The position numbers and the translations under genes are program-made. DNA of 64,000 nt from Luscinia megarhynchos (lineage: Eukaryota > Chordata > Aves > Passeriformes > Turdidae): assembly GCA_034336665.1 (NCBI GenBank), contig CM067592.1, forward strand, positions 52,442,473-52,506,472. Reading direction: 5' to 3'. Shown here piece by piece: positions 34,973 through 48,631 of the stretch. The stretch's first letter is position 1; each line of letters opens with the position of its first letter. The notes below the pieces were generated by a model that saw only the letters and a program-made list of their open reading frames with translations, had not been told where the DNA came from and made no database searches.

Positions 34973-36838
34973 CTGATACACTATGGGTGATTTTCTGTAG
35001 GCATGAAAGCAGAATTTCCGATTATGGTGCTAGATAGGATGATGATGATGATGTAGCACAGTTCCTGTCATGAGAAGCAGAGGTTTGTAAGTGTGCCACT
35101 GCCTTATGGCAGCCTTGCAGGTCATCGGGTGCACTGCTGGAGAGCTTTTGCAGAAATTTGTAGAGAAGCACAAGCATCTGCCCTGCCAGGAGCATCAGGA
35201 GTGGGAGTAAAGAGAGGACAATGTGGATTGACATTTCCTTGGATCAGAGTTGTACTGTGTTAAGTCATTTCTGGGCTTCTGCAGTACATGCTGACTAATG
35301 AGAAAAGATTGAGCTAGAGGGTTTTGCTGACCAGTACTGGCTGCAAAATACTGTGATGGCAAGTGACACTTTTCTGGGATGTGTGCAACAGCATTTTGAC
35401 AGCAGAGGGGATTTTTTGCTCAGTTTGTTTATCCAGAGGATTAATTGTAGGTAGGCTCTGCTATTAAACTAGTGTTTCTTGGCCCAGAAGTGATCAGCGT
35501 TAGCCATAGATTTGAATGTGGAATGAGATTTATGGAAACATTTTCAGTCCTTCTGCAATGGGCCTTTCATTGAATGGGTGAAAAGAAATATTTCAGTACA
35601 ATGTTTTATTGTTGACAGGTCTATTATTTTCCAGACAAAGATATGAAAAGATGTGTTACACCTGGGGAAGCTGAGAATTTTAAGTCTATTTAAGTACTGG
35701 ACAGTTTAAGAGACACTAACTTTCATCAGCTATGAACATGAGTTCCAGGACTGAAATTTCTTCTTTTTATATGGGCCCTTGGTTATTGATCCAATTATAT
35801 TTGGACTCAGAATGTTGATTTTGCCTCATGATAAGGTTAGGGCCTTTATTTTACAGATGCATAGTGTTTGCATATTACCTAAAATAATCTATCTGAGATT
35901 ATAAATGTACTAGCATTTTCTGAGTATATAAAACTAGCTGGTAGAACAACACATGAAAAAATGTGTTCTGCTCACATGTGGCCAGGTTAATTTTTTTTTT
36001 TAAAATTTATTTCAAGATTAAAAGCTAAAACTAAAATCAAGTTAATTTCATGAAGATTGGATCTGGTGCTATGTATAGGCATTCAGAAGTACAAAAATAT
36101 TTTGTGGAATTACCTGAAATACAAATGGAATTTAATAATTCATTAGCACTCATATAAGTCTCCTGAAATATTTTATACTACATTGAGAAAACTCATGAAA
36201 CATATTGCCCCTCATGAAATAGTTATGAAATTGCAGTATTTTTGGATACTGCTCTTCTTCACATAAGAAACCTGGTTTTCATAAGGTTACACTTTAATTT
36301 TAATTTACATAATTAAATAATATTTATTTTTTTAAAAATAGTTTTACTTTTTAAATAGGCAGGGAAATTACATCAGGTTCTCCCAAATTGTGATACTTGA
36401 ATTAGCAACAAGAAAAGTGCAGAAACATAGCGGAATACACTGAAGTAGTGCTGTAAGGCCAATCACCAAAAAGTCATGACTCCCCAGCTCTTTTCTGACA
36501 GTGCAGTGGGCAACTTTTTTTTACTATAAATTTAAAACTGAGTCAAAGTCTGTCTCAGAATTGCCTGTTGTCTGACCGCAAACTGTAAGGTAGTTTTTTT
36601 GTGCTCAAGCTCTTTGGAGATAAGAACAAGAGTGCTCCAGCACATTTTCAAGTAAAAAACTCTCCCTGTTCATGAAATTTGTATTTCCTGGTTCTTTACT
36701 CTTTTTAATTTGCAGTGAAGTCCTGTCCTTCCCCTTGTCAGTACAGAAAATATATTTTTATTTGTGAAGACTGCTCAAAGGTATCTTTTTCTTCTCCTTT
36801 TATTTTTTTCCTTTCCCTTCTTCTGTTGTGTTTGCCAG
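34973..36838. other. Unique non-coding DNA with a short GAT tract
   Basis: Contains a GAT triplet run at 35038-35053 and ends in a long pyrimidine tract (about 36784-36838) that forms an unusually good 3' splice-like site. Otherwise nothing is recognised. Confidence 0.5.
35038..35053. repeat. (GAT)5 microsatellite
   Basis: Five GAT units plus one base, directly visible. Confidence 0.9.
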
Positions 36839-36905
36839 GCACCAAGAGACAGAACAAGCTCTGATCCTTAAGAGCAAGCCAGCCGAGTTGCATTGAATCT
36901 GGGAG
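36839..36905 (+). other. Candidate 67-nt spliced exon
   Basis: The segment follows a pyrimidine tract of about 50 bases ending TTTGCCAG (36838) and is closed by GGGAG/GTGAGG, a good donor (36906). Inside, two phases stop early. The third reads 18 codons (HQETEQALILKSKPAELH) and then hits TGA six codons' worth of bases or less before the donor. An exon that ends a frame just before its donor would suit a non-coding RNA, an untranslated exon or a cassette exon that triggers mRNA decay. No host gene is recognised, and only transcript data could confirm it. Confidence 0.3.
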
Positions 36906-39812
36906 GTGAGGAGAGGAGCAGGCAATTACTGGGTTTTGTTCAGTTGCCATGGTACCAAATGGAAAATGTTTTCCATTTCAGTTTCGAGATCCTGTCATTT
37001 GAGACTCTTCCCAGTGTTGGCAAGTGATAGCCTATGCCTTGGAGACCCTTCTCTTTTATTTTCTGTAGTTCTGGGGGGATTTGCTTATTATCAGTGTACA
37101 GTGGTATGTGATTGCTTTGCAAGTCTGAGGATCAGGATGTTGTACGTGGCTTTAGGAGAACACAGGAGTCAGTGGAGAGTGGAGGGAGAGGGATAAAGAG
37201 GACCAGGAGAACTACTCATGGAGAACAGGAGCAGGTTAGCACTACTGGCACTTGTTACACTGGAGGATGTAACACTCCTTTACTTGAATGGAAAATAATT
37301 GTGTCCATTTGTGAGAACAGAGACCAGCCTGGAGAGCCTGGAAACACATTAATAACATGATTTCAGATGAGACAATAACCAGAACAGTCCCCTGTGAGAT
37401 GTGGCAGAACTGAAGGAAAATAGCTCCCTGTGCAGGAATGAGACACAGCAGTCTGGTCTTCAAATAGTTGAGCTCAAATAGGACATTTTTTTCAGTCATA
37501 AAGCTTGCTTTATATCCATTGTAAGTGTGTAAAGAGCTCACTGTGAATATTTTGCAAAGATTATTTGGAATTTTCAGCAACATTCTAAGTTTATCATCTG
37601 ACTGCTGGCATATTATCCCTATGAAACTTCATGTGATATACCTGTTTATCCTGAGAAAACATTTCCTCAGAAGAATTGTATTCTCTTCTGCTGTACTTTT
37701 GTCAATAAGTTATGTCAATAAAATAATAAAAGTTATAAAATCTCTTCCAGCATTTTAAGACATAGCTTAACTCTCCCTTGTCCCAAAGCACAGCTAAACA
37801 AATACAAACCTGGTGATCTAAAATTTTGCCTTTCTGCAGTAATATTGCTCAGACACCGAGATACAGTAACAACATATTGTACAGCTTACACAGTATTCAA
37901 TAAAAATATAAAAATAATAGGTCTTCTTACTTGATACTGCTCTGACAAAGTAGACAGATATGGGATAAACAACATAAATACTTTGAGTGTGGGTCATGGC
38001 ACTTTTTCCAATTTCACTTGTAGGTTTGGGCTAGTTATGAACAAAAAACAGCAAGTGTAGGTGGTAGCCTGGCTGGCAACAAAGTTCATACACAATTTCA
38101 AAGAAACCATGCACTTTATAATTTTTCCTCCCACTTTCTAATTTGCAGTTATAATGAGGGTGTGAAATAAAGAATTAGGGAAAAATACCTCAGTCTGGTA
38201 AATTATTGGCAGCAAAATAAATACCCCATATTGATTACTGAACATTAATTAATAAAATTATTTAGTCACAGTGAAAGAAATTTAGGCTGTGGTTTTTCTT
38301 CAGCGTTTCAGATGATGCATGCATTTCAAACGTGGACCATTCACAGCTTTTATAATTGGAAGAGAACTGATTTACAGAACAGACCTTTTCACGTGAGTTC
38401 TTGTCACAGTTTTTTCCTGGTTCTCTGAGCTGTGGTAAAAATATGAGAGATCTGAAACAACAGTCTCTTGTCATGCTTTTAGTGTGCATAGCCAAGAAAT
38501 GGCTAAGAAATATCTTATCTTACTTTTGTTCAAGGCTCATTTCAGTGTCTTCAGTCCATCCAGGTGTGATCCATTTTTACCCTTTATTTGGAGTTGGTTC
38601 ACCACGTGGTTTATTCTGATTGTTCATCATGGGGGCTTCTTGCACACTAACTTGGTGGGGCACAAACTTTCATCAGATAACAACTGCAGAGTAGCACCAT
38701 GGATGCAACAAAGATGGCAGGACGCAGAATTATGCAGATTCATAGTCAATGAGTGCAGTGTAAAGCAGAAGACCTTCTGCATAAGCTTTTCTCCTCGGAA
38801 TTTAATGCACATTACACTTTGCTGGTTATCAAAGCATGTATGTCAGAGAACTGCCAAATCAAGGTGTTTATATGATGACTAGGTTGTTGTGCTTCACTTC
38901 AGAATACAAAATAAGCTTTAAGAGTTACTGAAAGAGGACAAATCTTAAGTGAAAAAAAAATTTGGGAGTCTTCAAAACTGAGCCTTTATCACTTACTCCC
39001 AATGCTGTGGAGCTGAATGCAGAAAACAGGCACATTGAACAGTTATGTTTTCAGATTGTGTGTTAGCAGGCATCTAAACCAAGACCATGCTTAACAGCTT
39101 AAAAATGCAGCAAGCTCAGCTGTTGTCTGTTATGAGACAATGCTTTAGGAAAGATTACAAAATAAATTGTTTGCCAAATTACTGGAGCTGTCTGGAATTT
39201 CATGCCAGATTTCTGATCTCCCTTCCATGGTGGATGATTGATGACAGTTAAAGGATTTAATTTTGGGAGAGTAAGCAGGAAAAAAAACCTAATATGAAGG
39301 CCAAAGCACAAACAGACAAAGATGATACAGTTGCAGAGTTGGTGGGTGGTAATGCTCAGCATATTTATCCTCCAGACCCAGAGATTTCTTTGTAAAATTA
39401 ATTTTCACAAGGATCTTTACCTGCTGCATGCTTTCTCATGGTGTATAGGATTAAGAGCAGCTACTAACATTTCCTGGGGTTTTTTTGCCAATAGTAGTCC
39501 ATAAATTCTAAGGTCATCTCTTTCCTAAAACTATTCAATTATAAATTAAATAGAAAATTAATTTTCTTAAAATAAAACGAAATAAAATATTGCAGTGAGT
39601 GTAACCAAAATCCTAATGCCAAAAATGCAAGAAAGAGGTAGAAATTAAAATAAACCTAACAATATCTTGGTGTTATGGACCTAGACCTGTAAAACCACTG
39701 TTTGGGAAAGAAGATAGGTGGGACTGAAAATATGATGCACTACTTTTCTGAAATTAAATCCAGTGCATAAAGAAAGGAGATTATGAGCAATTTCATTCTC
39801 TTTGCCTTTCAG
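36906..39812. other. Unique non-coding DNA, no gene seen
   Basis: Several chance frames, the longest 132 codons at 38484-38882 without motifs. A hairpin-like TGTTAC/GTAACA pair occurs near 37254-37274. The stretch ends at a good 3' splice-like site (TTCTCTTTGCCTTTCAG, ending 39812). Confidence 0.5.
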
Positions 39813-40270
39813 ACACCTGTGAAAAAGACAACAGAGTTCACAGCAGATCATTAGGTGTCCTCAGGACCTCAAAGGTTTTTTTCAGCCTAGTTGGTTCTGT
39901 GGTTTTGTGATCAGAGGTGCTGGTGGAAAGGAGAGGGAGAGGCTCTACCCCTTCACCAGGGCACTCCCTGGCACCTGGCACAGCAGCAGCTGCTGCTGCT
40001 GTGGATGTCATCATTATTTTGCCATCTGATGTCTCCTGTGCAGGCAGGCAGCCTTCACAGGAGAGGGAGTCCCGCTGGAGACACATGAAATGCCTCCATC
40101 TCCTTCCCCTCCTCCTTTCTCTTCCCACCCTCCTTTCACCAACCCCTGAGACTGAGCAGCCAAGGGCGCCAGCATCTAATGGGATGGAGAACAGCACATT
40201 GCTTAATCTGCAAAAACACCAGTGCAGCTGGTCTGGTCAACCAGCCAGATCATCTCCCTCTGTACCATAA
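39813..40270. other. GC-richer island behind a splice-like site; possible exon
   Basis: About 450 bases of clearly higher GC than the surroundings start right after an acceptor-like TTCTCTTTGCCTTTCAG. On the + strand one phase is open from the acceptor to TGA at 39908, and a separate 117-codon frame runs 39917-40270. The minus strand carries a 119-codon frame at 39838-40197. Long overlapping frames on both strands come partly from the GC shift and the CAG/CTG tract. No known domain is visible. It could be a terminal or non-coding exon, a conserved element, or an old repeat; no AATAAA signal follows closely. CpG is too sparse for a CpG island. Confidence 0.3.
39981..40001. repeat. CAG/CTG palindromic triplet tract
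   Basis: Three CAG units run directly into CTG units, giving an 18-bp perfect palindrome (39981-39998) plus one more CTG. It explains the short alanine runs seen in frames on both strands. Confidence 0.9.
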
Positions 40271-41737
40271 TGCCTAAGTTTCAGACCCCATTTATCAAAG
40301 TCAGGAAAAGCTCCTTTCAGTCATACCTGTGAATCACTCAACAGAGGAAGCTCTTTTTGCCTCAGTAAAATAACTGCTTAACGGCATAAAACACTTTGGG
40401 TTCTCCCTGAAAAAGGGACATTGATAAGTTTTGATAAAGTTTGTGTTACTTAATATTAAAATACTCTGCCATGTTGTGATTCTCATTCTTTTGTCTAAGT
40501 CATGTAAACTAAGTCATACAAAAACCAAGTCATGCAAATTTTGGCATGAATCTCTTGGTGTGTTTGTCAAAAGTCAGCTGAGGTCTTGGTAGTCAAAATC
40601 AAACCCTGGGTGTGGAATACTTGAATGTTCTAATTAGTCTGTCAAAAATCAACACTGAGCTTACCCTGCCAAAGTTGGTGTCTTGTAGGGTTTTTTTTTG
40701 TTGTTCTTGTGGTTGCTGGGGGTTTTTTTGTAACTCTTATTTAAAAAAACCTATTTTTTTCCTCTTTTAAAATGTACTGTGTACTTTCCAAAAAACCAAA
40801 AATGACACAAGTATAAATTGTTGCCATCTTTATCAGTTCTAAACATTATTTGTATGTGAAAACAGGTGCACATCCTGTGGCTGTAGTGTAGCACAAAGAT
40901 TGCTCAAGTATAACCTACTCAGAGACACAGATCCCATCCTTGTCAGGGGATTGGCAGAAATTCAATAAGGAGACAATTTAGGAGGAGTCCTGATGTCCTT
41001 GGGTTAGCAGGTAGTGGTTATAAATTGAAGGTGATATGCTTGGCCAACAAGAAAGAGAGCAGACCACTTCTTGGAGGAGAGCCCAGACAGAACCTCTCCA
41101 TCTGGTTTATACATGGGATAACAGCAGGGGCAGAGCAGCAGGACTTAGTGGGCAATTTCATTATTATGTGAAAATATTGCTGATATTAAAAAAAATTTTA
41201 CTAAGCAGTTACACAAAAAAAGAATGACAGAATTTCGATCATAAAATATTTCTGTAAGAAGTAGATAATTAAACTCTATTTTTTTGGAATAAGAACAATC
41301 ACATGCTAGGTGTGTTTAAAATAACAAAAAATGCTGAAGATCTCTCTCTGACTGAGGAGAAAAAAGAAAGAATGTAAAATAGCTATTTCTTGATGTATTT
41401 TTCATGCTTCAAAACCAGGCAGGTAATATTTTGATATTTTATCTTGCAGTGTGTTCTCTTTTTTCAGGTTATTAAGCAAGTTTTGAATAGAAAATTAACA
41501 AACACTAGAGGAGATGTGATTTTCCCCTTTCTGTCTCATTGTCTGTGGGCAGTCAGGTCAGGTTTGGGTGCATTTGTGAGAAAATGCTATAACTGGACTC
41601 AGGTTACTGAGTTTCTCAGGAGTAATTTTTTAAATCTGAAGATGGTGATATCAGACAGCCTATTATCACAATTTTATTGGTGCCCTAGCAAATTTTGCTG
41701 GCCTCTTGGTCACACTTCTGTTGACTGACAACAAACT
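40271..41737. other. Unique AT-rich non-coding DNA, no gene seen
   Basis: T/G-rich patch at 40688-40730. The 94-codon frame at 41444-41728 follows a TTTTTTCAG acceptor-like site but has no donor or motif. Nothing else is supported. Confidence 0.55.
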
Positions 41738-41828
41738 GCATTAGGTGACCCTGCCTTGGCAGAGGGGTTGGTCTAGATGATCTCTAGAGGTTCCCTTCCA
41801 ACCCTAACAGTTCTGTGACTCTGTAATG
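41738..41828 (+). mobile_element. CR1 LINE 3' terminus, plus strand
   Basis: A short piece of about 90 bases matches the end of an avian CR1: a GGTGACCCTGCCTTGGCAGA block, then GGTTGGTCTAGATGATCTCT, then CCCTTCCAACCCTAACAG and the tail TTCTGTGACTCTGT. The copy is cut just before the 3' untranslated stem-loop region, an extreme 5' truncation. The sequence is close to the usual CR1 pattern, so it may be one of the younger copies in the window. Confidence 0.95.
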
Positions 41829-43430
41829 CTTTTCACTAAAGAACTGTTGTCAGGATTTGCAATGCATAGATCTTGATGCTTAAATGCCAAATTATGATTT
41901 AGTATAGTTGCTGTCAAAAAGCTGTAATTTTAAAAAGAGAGAAAATACACAGTTAAGGATCTTAAGGATACACATCTTAGCTGTCCTGATTGCATAAACC
42001 CCTCCTTTCAATTTTTTTTTGATATAACAATTTTCATGACTGTAAACTCCCTGCCTAGGTTTGCCTACAGAGCCTACATGTTAGCAGGGCTGAGTAGTGA
42101 ATAGCTGATCAGACATCCTATCACAGCCTGATTATGGCTGAGCCTGTCACAGGGCTTGATCTGATAATATTTCTTGGAGTGCCACTGTGCAGATGTTGCC
42201 ATCAATAAGTCACATGTGTGTTACCAGAGACAGTGGCTCTCCCTTAAGCACTGTCTAGTGGTAGACAAGTTCATTCCCAAAAAGGGAAAGGCATAACCCT
42301 CTCCCAGGCATTTTCAGGGAGCAGAGCTCTTCCCCTCATCTAGGTGTCGTTTACAGGTCACACAGTAATTTTTCTGACCCCTCCTTGAGCCAATCTTTTT
42401 CATGAGGCACACTAAGAGCAAGGTGAACCTCTCTGCTCATGCACAGCACTTGTCACTGTCCAGTCTTCACATGGACAAACTGCTACCTCGACACCAGCTC
42501 CGCAGGAGCACAGAGTAAGACAAGGTAATACAACAGCAGCTCACAAAGGCAGCCTTAGCTTTGCAACAAGGGTTTGGGTCCCACCTGGAGCCCCTCCGAC
42601 AGGTACGAAGTGAATACAGAGCGTCTGCTTCACTGGCACATCTCTAACCCTGTGTCTGGGGAACTGTTTCCTAAAAGATGAGAACTTCCTCTCCTTTTTC
42701 CTCCTGGGAAAGTGAAAACGCAATTCCTGGTCAATTCTTTGAAAGTGAGTTCATGGCAGTCACAGTAATTGAGGGGTTTTGGCAATTGAACACGGGTGAT
42801 CTTACCTTCACCTGCAAGGGGAGCACTTGCAGTGCAAGGGTTCAAGACCTAGTTCCAGGTCTCTCTCTCTGTTGACTAAGCAACACACTTTAGGAACCAG
42901 CTGTTCTGGAATAATTTTTGAGGATATAAGCTCTTTGACTGTATTGAAGACAGACTTAAGTGGGTATTAAAAAGTCTGTTTTGGCAACGTAGGGCTGGGC
43001 TCATTGTGAAGTTAACAATGGTGAAAAGGGTCCCAGAAGATGTATGATCTGCCCTAGTAAGCCAAGAGGAATACTCTTTCTAGGCAATCGTCCATAACTG
43101 GAAAATACTCAGTAATATTTTTCCTGCTATTTAATTTTTTCATGTTCTTCAATTTGAAGAAAAAAAGATGAAGATGGGGAAAATAAGGATGACTAAATGG
43201 AGGAAAAAAACATTGCTATTAAAAAGCCTGACCATTCTGCTTCTGTGCCCAGAAAGCATGTAGGAAACTAATCCTCCTGAAAATGAGGAGCTCTGAGCCC
43301 TGCTGATGGGGTAGCAGCTGCTGTAGCAAGCAAAAAAACATGTAAAGGTAATGGAATTGTTTGACAAACTAGTTCTGAGAAACGAGACTAAATGAGCAGA
43401 AAAAAGCCTGAAGAAATTAAAAAAAACCAA

Positions 43431-43462
43431 AAAACAAACAAACAAACAAACAAACAAAAAAC
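43431..43462. repeat. (AAAC)n microsatellite
   Basis: About seven AAAC units flanked by longer A runs. On the minus strand it reads as TTTG units. Confidence 0.9.
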
Positions 43463-44512
43463 AAGGGGAAAAATGACAATATGTCATATCTCTGTCTTTC
43501 ATTAACTTACAGAGATCTCTCCTGGTCATGGAGCTGGGGAAGAGCACAGAATGTGTTCCCTGGTGTGAGTGCTGAAGAACAACACCTTACTAGAGAATTA
43601 CATATACTCAAATATACTGTGCTGGTGAAATCATGCTGCAAGGATGCATAAACATGGAATTTTTGACATACCAGGAGACAATTAACACAGAAATTAAATG
43701 TCTTTCAAGAGTCAGAAAAAAAGTGTTTGGAAGAGTTAATTCCAGAGCTTATTTCTGCATTGCTGTGTGTTTTACTTCTCATGTTTTATTTTTGGAAAAA
43801 TTCTGAGGACCACTACAGCTTTAAGCAAAAGACCCTAAATTGAGCCTAAATTTGAGTTCAGTCAATGGAATTTCTCTAGGACTGCCTTATGACTGTTAGA
43901 CAAGTAATACACAAGTGTCTCAGCAGATTATAGTTTTGACTATATCAAGCAGCTTCAAACTTCTGTGTTTTACTCACCCTAAATTTTAGATTAAAATAGA
44001 GGGGTTTTATTATTTCTGAATGGTTTTACTCAAATGAAGATGCATTTTCTAGGCAAGTGGTACTTTCATCATACAGCTTGATTCACATTTTGAAATAAGC
44101 TCTGTTGTATGCTCAGTCTCTGTAGGTAACATTATCTCTCTGTCTTCTGAGTGTTTATGCATTTCATTTTTACTATTACTGGGTAATAGCAAAATAATAT
44201 TTTCAACTTAAAATATGTAACTTAAAGTTACAATCTGTCTCTCCTAAATGTGGTAGTTAGCAAATGTCCACTACCATAAGAATTTAGAAAATTAGGCTTT
44301 TTCTAGCCAGCTCAAAAACCAGAAGAATAGGTTAAAATTGCCTGATATTACAATAAAGTGGCTGGTACTACAAAGAAAAGTGATTTACTGTAATAAAAAA
44401 AGGAGAGATCAGTTCTTATTCCATATACATTGATTTTTTATTGAGATGACCTGTGAAAACAGATTTATGTTTATTTCCTGATTAAATTATCTAAGTATGT
44501 CCATCATGTGCT

Positions 44513-44527
44513 CATTCATTCATTCAT
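44513..44527. repeat. (CATT)n short tandem repeat
   Basis: Three full CATT units and a partial fourth, directly visible. Confidence 0.8.
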
Positions 44528-47500
44528 AGACACTGTCAACATGTTCCAATTGAAACAGTTAATACAGCAGTGAGTGCCAAACCAAATTTTTATCTACATA
44601 TTCAGTTATACTCTTCTATGGGTGCATCACAATGCTTGAAATTTTACTGTGGACAAAGATGTGCTGTGATGAAGAGAGTGCAGTTCCTTGGATAGGTCCC
44701 AGGTTCAACAGTGAGCATTCTGCAATGTCATTAGTGCTTCTGAAAGAGAGACTAGTCTCACAGGAAAGCAAATATCTTCCCAACACCTGAACCTCAGAGT
44801 TAGTTTTTGATTTATTAAATTATTCTCAAGTGTTTGGATGTAACTGTAGGTCTCTATGCTGTGTGAAGAATTTCAGCATGAGTCACCTTTTGATTGTAAG
44901 AAGATAGATGTAAAAGGAATTTTTAGGGACACTGGAAGTGTTCCCCAATGAGAATCCCTTGCATACAGCAATTGAAAATATCCCTATCTAGACCTTTATG
45001 ACACTGCACATCACTGATTAATAGATATGCTTCTTTTTTCACATTTCCAGTGGTGGTGAAGCTATTGCTTTCTATGATATATGCATTAGTCCTCATTGCA
45101 CACACACAAAACTACACAACACACAAAATTCAAGGCATGGTAAACCTTGCCAGAATGTATAGGTTTAGTAAGGCAATGAAGTCAGTCTAGTTTCAGGTCA
45201 CCCTTCTCCTGGTTTTGCGTCAAAGATTTTTGTATCCACAGTGGTTTTGTTTCAACAAACAAAATCCCATATATCAGCAAAAATCTTCAATTCTCACCAA
45301 AATGTGAATTTTAGAGCTGAAGTGGGCAACAATTACAAGCATATGTCAGCCCAAGCAATGGCATAGGACTGTGTTAGCCTTAGAAGAACCCATGGCAAGT
45401 TTGTGCTGAGTTACTGGGGATTCCAGCAACACTTACAGGTGCCTTTGAGGCTTTTAGATGTGATGCTAGATTTCAGACAGATGCTAGCTAGATGTTAGAG
45501 TCTACCTAGGTGCTAGACTTCAGACAATCAAGGAGGACCAAAGAAGTTGAAAAGACTCAACAGTTCACGAAGATTTTGCTGCCAACCAAATGTGTTTTCT
45601 GGTCCAGAAGACGGATTTATGCTCTGTCATGGTTTACAAAGGAAAATTTCATATTTAAGGCTGTTTGGTTCCCAACTGTTTGTGTTGCTTAGTGATGGAC
45701 TCACTTCACTACCAAATTGCCTTTCACAGCTGTATGAGTTAAATAAATATTTTCTGATGCTAATTTGTTCTTTTGTGCTGATTATTTTGAAAGTCATTTC
45801 CTGGATTCCAATCTTTTGGAGGAAGAATCATGTATGTGTCTTAATCATGAATAAAAGGGTGGTGAAACTGGTAGAAATTGACTTGGTACTGTTTCTGAAA
45901 TCAAGCTAAAAAACAAACCTGGACTTGTATTTTGTCCTCATATTTCCTTGAGGAAATGATCAATTCTGGAAGGGGCAGAGGGGGATGGGAGAGGGTCTTG
46001 TGACTATCTAATCCTTAATCTCTCATCCTCCTGTTCTTGGTTTGTTTCTCAATGACTCACAGAAGGGAAAACGATTCACCAGGTTCTTTCACCAAAAGTA
46101 GCATTTAGATATTCAGGCAGCTGTGTAGCAGCTGACAACTAGTTTAATTTAATAAGCAAATAATAATTTTTGCATGAATTACAAAAAACTTAAAAATTCT
46201 CATATGACCCTTTTAAATTTTTGTGTCAACTTTAAATTCAGTGCTAATAGTTTAAAAACCTGATTTCTGGTTGCCATCAAATGACTTACTGCTGTTTCTC
46301 TGTTCCAACATTGTATGAAACTACCCTTATAAGCAAAAAGGTTTTCATCTAGCATGATTATATTCATAACTTGAAATAACAAAAAAGTACAGAGCTACAA
46401 TTTAATGTGACTATTTTGGTATTTTTCTTTACAAACCAGACTTTCAGTGCAGTTATTGTTCAGAGAATATGCAACAGCTTAATATTTCATGCAATTAGGC
46501 TCTGTCTCAACATAGCTAAATTACCCAGTATTGCAGGTCTTTAGAAAGAATGAAGAAGAATATTTTTTATTCTGGAAAGGGCTCATCAGATTAAGCAATT
46601 TTGGAAACTAGACAAAATTCTTTACCCAGACAGCTTTCCTGCTGTTTGCTCTGAAATTGCCTACTATTTGCACTGAAATTAGTTTGGGGAGGAGGGTGTT
46701 GCACTATCATCCCACTTCCAAGATTCATATATGTCACTGAACAGCTTTCAAGTAAAATGACAGAAGGCCATCACCTTAAGCTGTTTAATTAAATTGGGAA
46801 GATTAAAGGAAAAAATTGTGTGGATTTATGCTGCGAAGTATGTTATATGAATATTGTATTTTTAATAGTTTTTTTCTGCACAAAGCTCCTATGACAGATT
46901 TGTAGCTTTAGAGAACATTTGAGAAAATGAATATTTTGTCAAAAAATGACTTCTTCACATTCTGTTGGGAAGATGTTTATTTTGCAAAATTTAGTAAGTA
47001 TTAATTAAGGTATTTATAAAATAAAATGCTTCAACAGAAGAATAAAGCACCATAAAGTTATGGCATATTCAGTATCTACAGTACAAAAATGAGAACAAGC
47101 CTAATTCCAGTAGTCTGTCATTGGCTTTGCTGGACAGAGTGATCTTAACAATATATTTACAGTATCTGGCTCTAAATAATCATGTAGCTGGAAGTAAATG
47201 CCAGAAAAATGGAATTTACTTGCATCATTTACTTGCACTGTACAGGTTAACTTATTGTGATATACATCAAACAGGTCAGTTTACCTAACTTTTTTTTATT
47301 TACTGCTACAAAATTGGCTCTAACCTAGTATGATTTATACCAGCTGCTTAGTCACATGGGAGTGTACCTGCCATTGAAATAATAGCATTACCACCTGCTG
47401 GTGGCTGCCTTCTCTATGACAAGCATTACATTCTGCAATTTACCTACTGGTCCTTTGCCACAATCCTGCAGAATTTCTGATGGGTTTGCTGCAAGTCTAC

Positions 47501-48631
47501 TACTTTTTTTTTTTTATGTGTAGCAAAGCCTCAGTTTTGTGACTGTGGAACTTTTCATAAATTTCCAAAAATAAGCATACATATTTTACAGGGATTTTTT
47601 TATTTTATAATTTTTTAAATTCTTCTTTCCTAAAATTATAGCACCTTGAAATCCTATGTGCAACATCCAAACCACTCAAACAGACCAATATATGTCTTGA
47701 TTTATTTTTAAATTTATTCTACAGCATTAAATGGTAGATTTATACTGTGACTATTCACTCAAATGGTGATAAGGTTATTGGAGTGCTACCAGTACATTAA
47801 TAACTGAACTTGTTTGAAGTCCAAACAGTTGTTATTTATTCTTATAACTTAGCTATGGAAACTCATCTGTGAAACGTAAAGAAACAATTCTTTTTAAAAT
47901 GATGTGTCTGCTACAGCAAAACCCTCGACTCTAGAACTTTCAAAAAAACTTATGCAGGATTGGCAGTCAATTTTTGGAGGAACTACACCACATCAGTGTT
48001 CAAAAAGCAAAGCTCCTTTTTCAGAAGGGCCATTCATAACTGATGTAACAGGTTAGTGTTATCCACCATTGGGAATGAGTGTCTTCTTGAAGAGTAATGA
48101 AGCAGAAAGCTGAGCAGAATATGGAATGCAAGTTTATTTCCAGCCACTGTGCCTGATAATACTGCCCTGATGTTGTAGATGAATGAGCCATGCCCAACAC
48201 ACTTGCCTGTACAATACCACCACAGGAGAGATATATCTCTCTTCAATATCCAAATTGGAGTGGAAATCATTGCACTTTGTTTATCCTGGGTTAACATTGT
48301 TGACATAATAATTTGGGAATAGATGAAGCTTTTCAGGAAACCTAATATGAGTGAGACGAAATCAATACAATCCTCTCAAATAAACAAAGTCTTCTGAGGA
48401 GCTAAGCACTTTGAAGGAGGATTGATGATCATAGTGTTTGAAACAGTTGCACCCTTTAAATCCAGCTGCTGATTTTAAACAGAATCACCAACTATTCCAA
48501 AAACTCTTTCAGTTTCTTTTGCAAAGCCATGCAAGAGGTGTTAAGAGGATAACCCGGGAAAATATTAGATGGTGGTATTCAAAATAGCCAAATGCAGCTG
48601 ACACAATAGAAAGAAGGGAATACATCCAGAG

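Larger units (their letters stand above)
41829..48631. other. Unique DNA with simple repeats, no gene seen
   Basis: A GC-richer part at about 42290-42870 has no recognisable coding content, although a CAG/GTACGA donor-like site lies near 42600. An AAAC microsatellite is at 43431-43462 and a CATT tract at 44513-44527. The 120-codon frame at 45547-45909 and the 132-codon minus frame at 43149-43547 (Phe/Ser-rich, from A-rich sequence) look like chance. Confidence 0.55.

Noticed and set aside
38484..38882. 132-codon open frame on the plus strand
   Set aside because: No recognisable motif, and an overlapping frame in another phase. Consistent with chance.
39880..40260. CpG island or promoter
   Set aside because: GC is raised, but CpG dinucleotides are very few.
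43149..43547. 132-codon minus-strand frame with Phe/Val/Cys repeats
   Set aside because: The repeats are a translation of the AAAC microsatellite and other A-rich sequence.
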